The notes beneath the pieces are model-generated. The model saw only the letters and a program-made list of their open reading frames with translations. It was not told where the DNA came from and did not search any database. Source: CAVXTF01 sp963701375 (GTDB taxonomy: Bacteria; Actinomycetota; Acidimicrobiia; Acidimicrobiales; CAVXTF01). Taken from it: a DNA stretch of 64,000 bases. The position numbers and the translations under genes are program-made. Each line of letters starts with the position of its first letter. Within the stretch, counting starts at the first letter, position 1. Where the stretch lies: assembly GCA_963701375.1 (NCBI GenBank), contig CAVOZT010000004.1:1364001-1428000 (forward strand), in the 5' to 3' direction. Shown in pieces: positions 8,367 through 15,984 of this stretch.

Positions 8367-9254
8367 TCAGGAAACCACCCCCGACTCAGTGCCCATGATG
8401 ATCCGGGGATTGTCGCCGGGATTGAGCCACCTGAGAACTTCCAAGAGCTCAACAGTGGAGGGCAGAGCGACGCAACCAACCGTCGGGCCGGGGGAGTAGT
8501 GGAGGAAGATGGCGCTTCCGTCCGGCGGAGAGTGCGAGACGGGGTACGTGTTGTAGTCGATCACCGCCCCGTAGTCGTAGGCGGGCGCGTCGTACATGGG
8601 CTCTGGTGACGAGCCCGCAGCCGCACTCCCGCTAACTGAGATATCGATCCATTGGTTGTAGTTCGCGCTGGAAGGATCGTCGTCCCACACATCGCTTCGG
8701 CTGATCGTGCGCCACGGGAACATCACTCCCGGATCGGCGTAGATACCGAAGAAGAACCCGAACCCGTAGGAGCCTGACGGAGTTCTGAGATCGCCTTCGA
8801 TCTTCTGGCCGGGTGGAGCGAAGCCGCCTTCGCCGACTTCAGCGAGCCACGAACCGAAAACCTGGGTCCAGCCACCGGGACCTTTTTGAAATGCGGTGAG
8901 CGTGGCAGTCGTGTCTCCGTAGCCGCCGGCCACCACGGCGACGATCTGGCTCGCATTGCCGACTCCGATCAATCGGTTGACGAGCAACGAGGAGGCAGTA
9001 GTTGTTGAGGTAGTAGTTGTTGAGGCAGTAGTGGTTGTGGGAGCTGGTCGCGCCGGAGTCGGGTGAGTGGAGTGCGTGACGCGGGGCTTGGACGTAGTGG
9101 GTGCGAGCGGTGCGGTGGTCGCCGGCACCTTCGGAGCCTTCGGAGCGTTCGTTGCCGTCGAATGTGCTGCATGCGGCGCCCCGCACGCGGCGAGCAACAC
9201 GCAACCCGATGAGATCGCGACTCCAAAACGCTTGCGAACGTGCGGGCGCCTCAA
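8367..9254 (-). CDS. L,D-transpeptidase-like (YkuD, COG3786 type) lipoprotein
   Basis: A secreted lipoprotein: a basic N-terminus and a hydrophobic stretch end in the lipobox LLAAC near residue 24. A long Ala/Pro/Thr linker with a TTTTASTTTTSTTT tract follows, then a YkuD-type catalytic domain with the motif FLHYSPGPTVGCVALP, where Cys is the expected nucleophile, and a typical end (PRIIMG). Such enzymes crosslink or modify peptidoglycan outside the membrane; the COG3786 branch is poorly characterised. The TTG start overlaps the stop of the upstream DUF6295 gene (TTGA), so the gene is probably translationally coupled. It is the last gene of a six-gene operon. Confidence 0.82.
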   Translation of the reverse strand: MRRPHVRKRFGVAISSGCVLLAACGAPHAAHSTATNAPKAPKVPATTAPLAPTTSKPRVTHSTHPTPARPAPTTTTASTTTTSTTTASSLLVNRLIGVGNASQIVAVVAGGYGDTTATLTAFQKGPGGWTQVFGSWLAEVGEGGFAPPGQKIEGDLRTPSGSYGFGFFFGIYADPGVMFPWRTISRSDVWDDDPSSANYNQWIDISVSGSAAAGSSPEPMYDAPAYDYGAVIDYNTYPVSHSPPDGSAIFLHYSPGPTVGCVALPSTVELLEVLRWLNPGDNPRIIMGTESGVVS

Positions 9255-9512
9255 TCCGCCGCTGGCCCGGCCGCCTCGAGTGCCGCTTCGATGCGCGCAA
9301 TCAGCTCACGCGCCGAGCTCGAGGTCAACTCCACCGCCACGCGGCTGAGAAGGACCCTGGTCTGTGTTGGCGAAGTCGATGTTCAGCGTGTGCTCGTACG
9401 GCGAATGGTAAGGGTGGTCGAAGTACACCGTTGCGTGCGTTAGCGGGAACCAACCCGTCGGGCCCTTCGCGCTTCCGACAACCGCGGCTCGCTCTGTCAC
9501 GTAGGAGCACAT
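9251..9512 (-). CDS. DUF6295 family small protein, frameshifted
   Basis: The N-terminus MCSYVTERAAVVGSAKGPTG followed by WFPLTHATVYFDHPYHSPYEHTLNIDF strongly resembles a small actinobacterial family annotated DUF6295, whose function is unknown. After NTDQGPS the frame must shift near 9345-9350 to give the expected tail (SRVAVELTSSSARELIARIEAAL), which ends at the TGA at 9251. Without the shift the protein would end at 9306. GGGAGG lies six bases before the ATG. The restored stop overlaps the start of the L,D-transpeptidase gene, which supports the corrected reading. Confidence 0.72.
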
Positions 9513-9524
9513 GTGTTTCCTCCC

Positions 9525-10274
9525 TCACCCAACGAGATATCGGCCGAACCATTCGAACACCCGTTGCCAACCGTCGTTCGCGGCTTCGGGTCTGTAGCTC
9601 GTCCTGTCGGTCGAGAAGAAGGCGTGGCCCGCATCCTCGTAGATGTGGAACTCGTAATCCTTGCCGAGCTCCTTCAACCGCTGTTCGATCTGACCGACCT
9701 CTTCGACGGACGGAAAATTGTCATCGGCTCCGAAGAGCCCGAGCAAAGGACAGCGCAGGTCGCCCGCTAGACCGATGACGGGCTTCACCTTGAGCGGGGT
9801 TCCTTCCGGTGGCGGTGCCACCACGAACGCCCCGTAGCAGTCGACCGCTGCGTCGAGGGGAAGGGTGCAAGCGGCGAGGAAGCACTGGCGACCGCCAGAG
9901 CAGTAGCCGATCGCGCCGACCTTGCCGTTCGACGAAGTCAGAGCTCGAAGGGCACGGACCGCGCCGTCGGCATCACCGAGGAACCTCTCGTCCGGTACGC
10001 CACCCGCGGCACGCGCCGCAGCGGCGGCGTCGTCCGGGCTCGCGTCAGGGCCTTCCCTGTAGTGGAGGTGAGGACAGATCGCCGCATACCCGTGCGTCGC
10101 GAACGTCCGCGTGATCTCTTTCGAGCCTTCGTCCCATCCCGGCATGTGGTGGATGACCAGAACTCCGGGTACGGGGCCGGGAACAAGGGGCCGCGCCATG
10201 TAAGCCGCGATCTCGGCTCCCTCGTGACCGGTGATCATGACCGTCTCGGCCATGATTGCGTCGTACTTCGTCAT
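9525..10274 (-). CDS. Dienelactone hydrolase family protein
   Basis: An alpha/beta hydrolase of 249 residues. The nucleophile elbow is GYCSGG (Cys, as in dienelactone hydrolase), the acid is the Asp in GADDNFPS and the base is the His in DAGHAFF, so the triad is complete. The family cleaves cyclic esters such as dienelactones, but many members act on unknown substrates. The start overlaps the stop of the LLM oxidoreductase by ATGA. Its neighbours (dehydrogenase, VOC protein, LLM oxidoreductase) suggest a catabolic pathway for a small organic compound. Confidence 0.9.
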   Translation of the reverse strand: MTKYDAIMAETVMITGHEGAEIAAYMARPLVPGPVPGVLVIHHMPGWDEGSKEITRTFATHGYAAICPHLHYREGPDASPDDAAAAARAAGGVPDERFLGDADGAVRALRALTSSNGKVGAIGYCSGGRQCFLAACTLPLDAAVDCYGAFVVAPPPEGTPLKVKPVIGLAGDLRCPLLGLFGADDNFPSVEEVGQIEQRLKELGKDYEFHIYEDAGHAFFSTDRTSYRPEAANDGWQRVFEWFGRYLVG

Positions 10275-11272
10275 GATCGGGGAACCTCCAATTTGGGTGC
10301 GACCTCAGCGACGAACCGCCGCAACGTCTCGTCCGAGGGATAGTCCCTCAACCACAGGACGAATTCGCGACAACCGGCATCGACGAACGCCTGGGTCTTC
10401 TCGGTCACCTGATCGACCGTACCAACCAGATTCTCGCTCAGGTACTCGTCGGCGGGAGTGCGTCCCCAGAGGCTTCCGCCTCCAGGCTCGGAGCACCAGG
10501 CACGTGCCTCCGCGTCTGTATCGAATATGCGGCAGTCAGGTCCGTGCGTTCGAGTTATCTCGTCGAACGGCCGCGAGATCTCCTCGCAGTAGCGCTCTAG
10601 CAGTTCGGACTTCCGCACGAACGACTCGATGTCGGCCTGCCAGTTGGTTGCGTCCGCATGACGGGCTGCGATCCTTAGCGTCTTCTTCTCTCCACCGCCT
10701 CCTACCCATATCGCCGGCAGTTGTTGCAGCGGCTTCGGGTCGCAGTAGGCGCCATCTAAGTGCACATGATCGCCTTTGAACGTCGTGGTCTCGTCGGTCC
10801 AAAGAAGGCGCACCGCTTGGAGCGTCTCGTCGAGGATCGCCAGGCGCTCGGATGCGCCCGGGAACTGGTAGCCGTAGGAGGCGTACTCCTCTTCGTACCA
10901 ACCGGCACCGAGGCCTAGGATGAGCCGTCCGCCCGACATCACGTCCAGGCATGCGGCCTGTTTCGCGAGATGGCCCGCGTTGCGATACGCGGCGCACGTG
11001 ACGAGCTGACCGAGCTTCACCCTTTTGGTGTGTTGCGAAATGGCAGAGAGCATGGTGTACGGCTCGAAGCAGTGCGTGGCCTCGCGCCGCGGCACGGTCT
11101 CCACGTGGTCGTACACCCAGATGTGGTCGTAGCCCACTTCCTCGGCGAGCTTCGCGAGCTCGACGGAACGTTCCCAGGCGGCGGCCGCCTCCCAACCGGA
11201 GTACTCGAGCTTCCATCCCTGAGGGACGAAGACCCCGAAGCGCAGTTCTGAAGACGACTGCGCCGCGCTCAT
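10271..11272 (-). CDS. LLM-class F420-dependent oxidoreductase
   Basis: A luciferase-like TIM-barrel oxidoreductase of 333 residues. Recognisable family signatures are FGVFVPQGW, DHIWVYDHVETVP, VKLGQLVTCAAYRNAGHLAK, SGGRLILGLGAGWYEEEY and PAIWVGGGGEKKTLRIAARHAD. Members of this branch usually use reduced F420 in actinobacteria. The ATG start was chosen because it overlaps the stop of the upstream VOC gene (ATGA) and because upstream codons lack family resemblance. The substrate is unknown; it may act on an intermediate passed on to the downstream hydrolase. Confidence 0.9.
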   Translation of the reverse strand: MSAAQSSSELRFGVFVPQGWKLEYSGWEAAAAWERSVELAKLAEEVGYDHIWVYDHVETVPRREATHCFEPYTMLSAISQHTKRVKLGQLVTCAAYRNAGHLAKQAACLDVMSGGRLILGLGAGWYEEEYASYGYQFPGASERLAILDETLQAVRLLWTDETTTFKGDHVHLDGAYCDPKPLQQLPAIWVGGGGEKKTLRIAARHADATNWQADIESFVRKSELLERYCEEISRPFDEITRTHGPDCRIFDTDAEARAWCSEPGGGSLWGRTPADEYLSENLVGTVDQVTEKTQAFVDAGCREFVLWLRDYPSDETLRRFVAEVAPKLEVPRS

Positions 11273-11715
11273 GCCGCGAACTCCCACCATTGCAGCTCGC
11301 ACATCATCGGAAGCAGGTACTTGAGGTAGATGGAATGGATCTTCACCATGCCCTGGTCGTCCACGTGGAGGTCGATGAGCTCGAGCCGGTCGTCGTCCTT
11401 CTTGAACTCCACGGCTCTGTCGCGTACCCCGGTCAGATCCTCGAGGCTCGACACGGAGAATCCGTAGTGATCCATGCGCGGGCATTTCATCGGGTCGTCC
11501 TCTGCGATCAAGAAGATGAACTGGTCCCAGTGGACGCAACTCAAGATCATTCGCTTACGGTCGATCGTCATCGTCGGCATCACGTCGAAGCCGAGCACCT
11601 CGGTGAAGTACCGGCACAGATCGGCCCGGTTGGACTCGTCCAAGAGGTCGGCCGGCAGGCTCATCGCAACGTGGTTGAACCTGGGTTTTCCGGACGCGTA
11701 GAAGGGGTGGCTCAC
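11269..11715 (-). CDS. VOC (glyoxalase/dioxygenase-fold) family protein
   Basis: A 148-residue protein with one or two beta-alpha-beta-beta-beta units of the vicinal-oxygen-chelate fold: FNHVAMSLPADLLDESNRADLCRYF begins it, and MDHYGFSVSSLEDL and LIDLHVDDQGMVKIHSIYLKY follow. Candidate metal ligands are the His in FNHVAM and the His in MDHYGF. It is an isomerase, hydrolase or dioxygenase of unknown substrate. It overlaps both neighbours by 4 bases (ATGA), so it belongs to the same pathway operon. Confidence 0.75.
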   Translation of the reverse strand: MSHPFYASGKPRFNHVAMSLPADLLDESNRADLCRYFTEVLGFDVMPTMTIDRKRMILSCVHWDQFIFLIAEDDPMKCPRMDHYGFSVSSLEDLTGVRDRAVEFKKDDDRLELIDLHVDDQGMVKIHSIYLKYLLPMMCELQWWEFAA

Positions 11716-12782
11716 TTCGTAGCTCCTTGGTTGGTTGATACGTAAGGCACGACCATCACCTTGCCGGGGATGCTCCCGTCGGCGAGACCGTTGAGTGCGT
11801 CACCGAGCAGGTCGAGAGGGACATCGGTGGGTTCGACGAGAGCGTCGACGGGGATGTCACCGGAAGCGAGCAGCTCGATCGCCCTGTCGAACCCGTCGGC
11901 GTCATAGATGAACGAGCCGAATATCTCGAGCTCGTTGAGCAGCATGCGATTCGGGTCGAAGGTGGGTGGCTCCATCCCGGCGCCGACGAGCACGAGCCGT
12001 CCGCCCCTGCGCAGCTGGTTCAAACCTGCTTCCATTGCCTGCTTCTTACCCGAGCACTCGAGCACCACGTCGACGGCCCGGGTAGAGATCTTGTCGGGTT
12101 CCCATCGCTCGAAGTGGTCGAGCTCGCTCGGGTCGAGGGCTTCGGATGCGCCGATGCGCATGGCCAGCGCCCTGCGGTGCTCGCCGGGCTCTACGACCGT
12201 CACCGGTCCGATGCCCTTGGCGACGAGTGCTGCCACCGACAGAGCGCCGATCGGGCCTGCGCCGAAGACCATGACCGAGTCCCCAGGCACTGCCCCGGAG
12301 CGGGTTATGCCGTGCAACGCCACGGCGAGTGGCTCGGTGAGGGCTGCGGCGCGTTCGGACATTCCCTCGGGCATACGCCAGAGCGACTTCTCGCTCTCGA
12401 TCACGTACCCGGCGAACGCGCCTGTATGTTCCTCGCCGGAACCCATTGGCACGCGCTGTTCGCATTGAGACGGCTTGCCCTCACGACAGCGTCGGCATGT
12501 CCCGCATCGCGGGGAAGGACCGCAGATCACGCGGTCGCCCGGTTTCCAGACCGTGACCGCCTCTCCTACGGCTGCGACGACACCGGAGGTCTCGTGGCCG
12601 CCGACCAAGCCCGGCTTTCCCCAGCCTTCCACCATCATGTGCAGGTCGGACCCACATACTCCGCAGTGCGAGACCTCCACCAGAACCTGGCCGGGTCCCG
12701 GGCGCGGCACGGGTAGGTGGTCCACCTCGACCAGGCCATGGCCCCGGTAGACGGCGGCGGGCATCAAGTCTGGCAAACCCAC
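11712..12782 (-). CDS. Zinc-dependent alcohol dehydrogenase (MDR family)
   Basis: A medium-chain dehydrogenase of about 356 residues. The catalytic zinc motif is CGVCGSDLHMM and GGHETSGVV. The structural-zinc cysteine cluster is CGTCRRCREGKPSQC, and the Rossmann motif is VFGAGPIGALSVAAL. The GTG start at 12782 is favoured because AGGAGG lies eight bases upstream; an ATG 18 bases downstream is the alternative. It is the first gene of the six-gene operon, its stop overlapping the VOC gene. It probably oxidises an alcohol or polyol at the head of the pathway. Confidence 0.9.
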   Translation of the reverse strand: MGLPDLMPAAVYRGHGLVEVDHLPVPRPGPGQVLVEVSHCGVCGSDLHMMVEGWGKPGLVGGHETSGVVAAVGEAVTVWKPGDRVICGPSPRCGTCRRCREGKPSQCEQRVPMGSGEEHTGAFAGYVIESEKSLWRMPEGMSERAAALTEPLAVALHGITRSGAVPGDSVMVFGAGPIGALSVAALVAKGIGPVTVVEPGEHRRALAMRIGASEALDPSELDHFERWEPDKISTRAVDVVLECSGKKQAMEAGLNQLRRGGRLVLVGAGMEPPTFDPNRMLLNELEIFGSFIYDADGFDRAIELLASGDIPVDALVEPTDVPLDLLGDALNGLADGSIPGKVMVVPYVSTNQGATK

Positions 12783-12889
12783 TACGGACACCTCCTGCTT
12801 GCACACGACAGAGGCCGTAGCTTCGCAGATGTCGACCGGAGGCCGTCGAACCGGCCCGGACCACAAATGACGGTTCAGCCAGAGGCGGC

Positions 12890-13639
12890 TCAGCCAGCCT
12901 CGCTCATCGCGACCACCGGAGCCGACAACCTCAGGCCGCCCGCTGACCCGTGAAACGGGGCCAGGCCGAAAGCGAATACGCCACCGTCCCTGGCCGCCTC
13001 CCAGTAACCGCCGCCGAGCTGGGGCGCCGGCACTGCGGCATCCACGACCGATGCGACGAGCCTCCTACCTCCCATCGATCCGAAGAACGGAGCCTCGAAA
13101 GCGAAGATCCCGCCGTCGGATGCGATCTCCCAATAGCCGCCGGCGCCCGGGATCGTCTCGATCGAGACGACTGGCGCCGCAAGATGCCGGCCACCCATCG
13201 AACCGTGGAACACGACGTCTCCGAAGCTGAACACGCCACCATCGGAGGCGACGAGCCAGTAGCCGTGGTCGTCTGGGCCTGCCGCCATTCCGACGACCGG
13301 GCGCGCAAGGACCCTTCCGCCCATCGACCCGTAGAAGCCGGCGTCTCCGAAAGCGAAGATCCCGCCGTCCGACGCGACGAGCCAATACCCTCCACCGTCC
13401 GGAGTCGGGGCCATCCCGACGACCGGGCGGGCGAGGACGCGTCCGCCCATCGAGCCGTGAAATGCGGCGTCCCCGAAGGCGAAAATCCCGCCGTCGGACG
13501 CGACGAGCCAGTACCCGCGACCGTCCGGCGTCGACGCCATCCCGACGATCGGTGCGTGCAGGCGCCTGCCTCCCATCGAGCCGGCGTACGGCGCGCCATA
13601 TGCGAACACGCCGCCGTCGGCTCCCGAAAGCCAGTACCC
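12890..13639 (-). repeat. Six tandem 42-residue GYW repeats
   Basis: Six consecutive coding repeats of roughly 126 bases, each beginning GYW and containing DGGxFAFG and GSMGG. Units two and three are nearly identical in sequence. The array forms the C-terminal domain of the secreted propeller protein. Confidence 0.85.
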
Positions 13640-15265
13640 GGACGACGAATCCGCCGGCACGCAGCCGCGGCACGACAACGCGGGCGGTGACGTAGAGCCG
13701 GTGTGTTGCTGGTCGTGGTGGAACATGGGCCACGCGCGCGCGCCTACCGAAGAGGGAGCGCTCGTGACCTGGTAGACGGCGACGAACCCGCGGTTGTCGC
13801 CCACACCTGCGTAGGTACCTGCGAGGACGATGTCGAGACCGTGGCCCGAAGGGTCAGGAGTGACGAGCGGTGTGTTCTGCATCGCGAGGTCGGCCTGGTG
13901 ACCGTCCCAGTCGACGTTCACTCCCGACAACGGGCCGTACGGCAGGATCGACGAGCCGGTTCGGCCGTCCAAGATGTTCCAGCCGGTGCCGGATGCCGCG
14001 ACGACGTCTTGGTAATGCTCACCGAAATCTGCGGTCGCAACACCGCCGTAGATCACCTCGGCGCTGTTGGCGGTGCTGTTTCCGGTCCAGAGTCCTGCGG
14101 GACCCCACAGAGGGTGGCCGTTCGGTTGGATGGCGTAAACCGACCCACCGGTCCGCGAACCGTATGCGGTCCACGTCGGCTCCACCACGTCGAGTTGCCC
14201 GTTCCCGGTCAGATCGGCGAGTGCAGGCGAGGCAGGTGTGTACCCCCCGAGCGTCGACTGCCAGGCGAGAGTGCCGTTCGAGTTGAGCGCAGTCACCTTC
14301 GTCGCGTCCGGTGCGAACTCCCGATCCGACCAGTAGCGGCCGTGCCCGAAGACGACCTTTTCCCCGGTGCCCGCAAGGTTCCCGACCGCGGGCGACGACG
14401 TCACGACTTCGTTGGTCCTGTAGGACCAAAGGACCTGACCGGCGCCTGTCTCCGCCCGGACGACCCCGCCGTTCCAGTTGTTGAGAGCACCGGGCCCGGC
14501 GCTCGAGTCGCTACCCGCGACGATCACGGGATCCCTGCCTCCAAACAGGTCCGCCACGGCCGCCGTCGAGAACGTGCTGTCGGCGGTCTTACGAGGCCAA
14601 CCGGTCTCGGTTGCGCCGGAACCTGCAGAGAGCGTGTATTGGGAGAGGCTCACCCCGGCCGTGACTATCGACGGAGTGCCTGAGCCCGTCGTGTCCGCGA
14701 CGACGGGCGACGCGTAAACGGCGGGATTGGTTCCGAACGTCGGGTCGAACTGGTCGCTGATTCCGCGCTTCCACAACGTCTGTCCGCCAGGAGCTATCTC
14801 CTGCACCGCGCCGTGGTCCGTGTCGAGGGACCTGGGCGGCAGCGTCACCACGTCGCCCGAGTCGACGACGACGTTGTCACGCCCGCCTGCGGCGGGAACC
14901 GCTGTCGGGGAGGAATCGACCGCTGACCCGGTTGCGACAGGCCAACCCGAGACGGTTTGACCGCTGCTCAGATTGAGCGCGTAGACGAGACCGGTGTCGC
15001 GGGTCCCGACGAGGATGCTCGGGCCGTGGGCGTCGAGCGTCGCGATCTCGGGAGACGACTGGTCCACGTGACCGTTCAGGAAGACCTTCCACTTGCACAG
15101 GATCGTCAAGCTCCCTCCGCCGGGTGTCGGCAGAGTGGTGGGCGAGTCAGGGCATGCGGTATCTGGCTGGGCGCCTACGGCGCCTGCGCGTGGCATCCCC
15201 ACCGCAAGCACGCTCGCCACCACGACTGCTGCAGAGAGCAGCGGAGAGCGCCGACGAACCGTCAA
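12890..15265 (-). CDS. Secreted FG-GAP/VCBS-type propeller protein with C-terminal GYW repeats
   Basis: A large secreted protein. A signal peptide (RRRSPLLSAAVVVASVLAVG, cleavage near AVG-AQP) precedes a beta-propeller-like region with repeated units of the type SSPAVGNLAGTGEKVV, ASPALADLTGNGQLDVV and VVADTTGSGTPSIV. The C-terminal 250 residues are six tandem units of about 42 residues, GYWLVASDGGIFAFGDAxFxGSMGG. Such repeats are frequent in Acidimicrobiia surface proteins; their ligand is unknown. Start choice is weak: a TTG next to the signal peptide fits best because the upstream neighbour ends at 15315. It lies last in the minus-strand block with the FtsX exporter. Confidence 0.8.
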   Translation of the reverse strand: MTVRRRSPLLSAAVVVASVLAVGMPRAGAVGAQPDTACPDSPTTLPTPGGGSLTILCKWKVFLNGHVDQSSPEIATLDAHGPSILVGTRDTGLVYALNLSSGQTVSGWPVATGSAVDSSPTAVPAAGGRDNVVVDSGDVVTLPPRSLDTDHGAVQEIAPGGQTLWKRGISDQFDPTFGTNPAVYASPVVADTTGSGTPSIVTAGVSLSQYTLSAGSGATETGWPRKTADSTFSTAAVADLFGGRDPVIVAGSDSSAGPGALNNWNGGVVRAETGAGQVLWSYRTNEVVTSSPAVGNLAGTGEKVVFGHGRYWSDREFAPDATKVTALNSNGTLAWQSTLGGYTPASPALADLTGNGQLDVVEPTWTAYGSRTGGSVYAIQPNGHPLWGPAGLWTGNSTANSAEVIYGGVATADFGEHYQDVVAASGTGWNILDGRTGSSILPYGPLSGVNVDWDGHQADLAMQNTPLVTPDPSGHGLDIVLAGTYAGVGDNRGFVAVYQVTSAPSSVGARAWPMFHHDQQHTGSTSPPALSCRGCVPADSSSGYWLSGADGGVFAYGAPYAGSMGGRRLHAPIVGMASTPDGRGYWLVASDGGIFAFGDAAFHGSMGGRVLARPVVGMAPTPDGGGYWLVASDGGIFAFGDAGFYGSMGGRVLARPVVGMAAGPDDHGYWLVASDGGVFSFGDVVFHGSMGGRHLAAPVVSIETIPGAGGYWEIASDGGIFAFEAPFFGSMGGRRLVASVVDAAVPAPQLGGGYWEAARDGGVFAFGLAPFHGSAGGLRLSAPVVAMSEAG

Positions 15266-15314
15266 CCTTGTGTGCGCCCTCGAACGCCGGTGTAAATGCG
15301 AGAGTGAGCTGGCC

Positions 15315-15725
15315 TCACAACTCGAGTAGCCGAGGGTTGACCTGACTCGCTTGGTTACGCCAAGACTCGAACGGTCTCGGAGCCCAGTCGTCGGATTCAT
15401 TGGTTGGCGAAGTGGAGGGTCCCGATCCGCTTGCGGCTCCCGGAACGGTCGACGCCGTCGAGCTTGATGTCGGGGTGGCGCCCGAGCTCGGATTCGTGGT
15501 CTGCGATCCCTCTGCAGTACCCGCTGCATTGGGAGCGAAACCCCGCGCTGGGCCCGGGCCCGGTGGTGGCGTGGTGCCCGAAGCCGTTGCCTGGGATTCT
15601 TCTGCCGACGATCCTTGTTCGACCTTGGACCCCGGCGCATCCGAAAGTCCGGATAACCATGTCGGTTGCGCCGCAAGGCGGTCCGCCTCGACCCTGATCC
15701 GAACAGACTCGTCTGCTAGTTGCAC
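15315..15725 (-). CDS. Hypothetical Pro/Ser/Thr-rich protein (136 aa)
   Basis: I recognise no family. Residues 1-30 are helical and charged (ADESVRIRVEADRLAAQ). The remainder is a disordered Gly/Pro/Ser/Thr-rich segment, with a short C-terminal block FESWRNQASQVNPRLLEL. There is no signal peptide. The GTG start is two bases after the stop of the preceding small gene, so the two are probably co-translated. It lies between the ATP-grasp-like genes and the secreted propeller protein. Coding is supported by frame continuity, spacing and GC skew rather than homology. Confidence 0.5.
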   Translation of the reverse strand: MQLADESVRIRVEADRLAAQPTWLSGLSDAPGSKVEQGSSAEESQATASGTTPPPGPGPARGFAPNAAGTAEGSQTTNPSSGATPTSSSTASTVPGAASGSGPSTSPTNESDDWAPRPFESWRNQASQVNPRLLEL

Positions 15726-15727
15726 GG

Positions 15728-15955
15728 CTAACGATCCGGCTGCCTCCGATTCAGCCAGAAGTCGAGCGGATCTCGCGGGGACTCCTCGGATTCGGCGTCG
15801 TACTTGTCAGCAAGGTTCCGCAACATGGCCGCTGATTCGCGACGTAGCTCGTCGAATCCACTGGCGGCCTCCGGAGCAGCTGGTTCGTCACCTCCGCTGT
15901 CCTCCGACGCGGTCGGTGCGCCCGGTCCCGCCGCGTACTCAGTCGAGCTGCCCAT
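15728..15955 (-). CDS. Hypothetical small acidic protein (75 aa)
   Basis: An acidic protein: a disordered N-terminus precedes a predicted amphipathic helix (FDELRRESAAMLRNLADKYDAE) and a C-terminal block DPLDFWLNRRQPDR. I recognise no family. The ATG was chosen because AAAGGA lies a few bases upstream. It follows the membrane-anchored ATP-grasp-like gene by about 30 bases and precedes the next small gene by two. It may be an accessory or partner protein in this block. Confidence 0.55.
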   Translation of the reverse strand: MGSSTEYAAGPGAPTASEDSGGDEPAAPEAASGFDELRRESAAMLRNLADKYDAESEESPRDPLDFWLNRRQPDR

Positions 15956-15984
15956 TGCGCTTCCTTTCACTCGGACCCTAGGTC

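Noticed and set aside
15337..15349. A 13-mer TTGACCTGACTCG shared with the 19-bp duplication at 36.96 kb
   Set aside because: Shared 13-mers are expected by chance in 64 kb; no longer similarity surrounds it.
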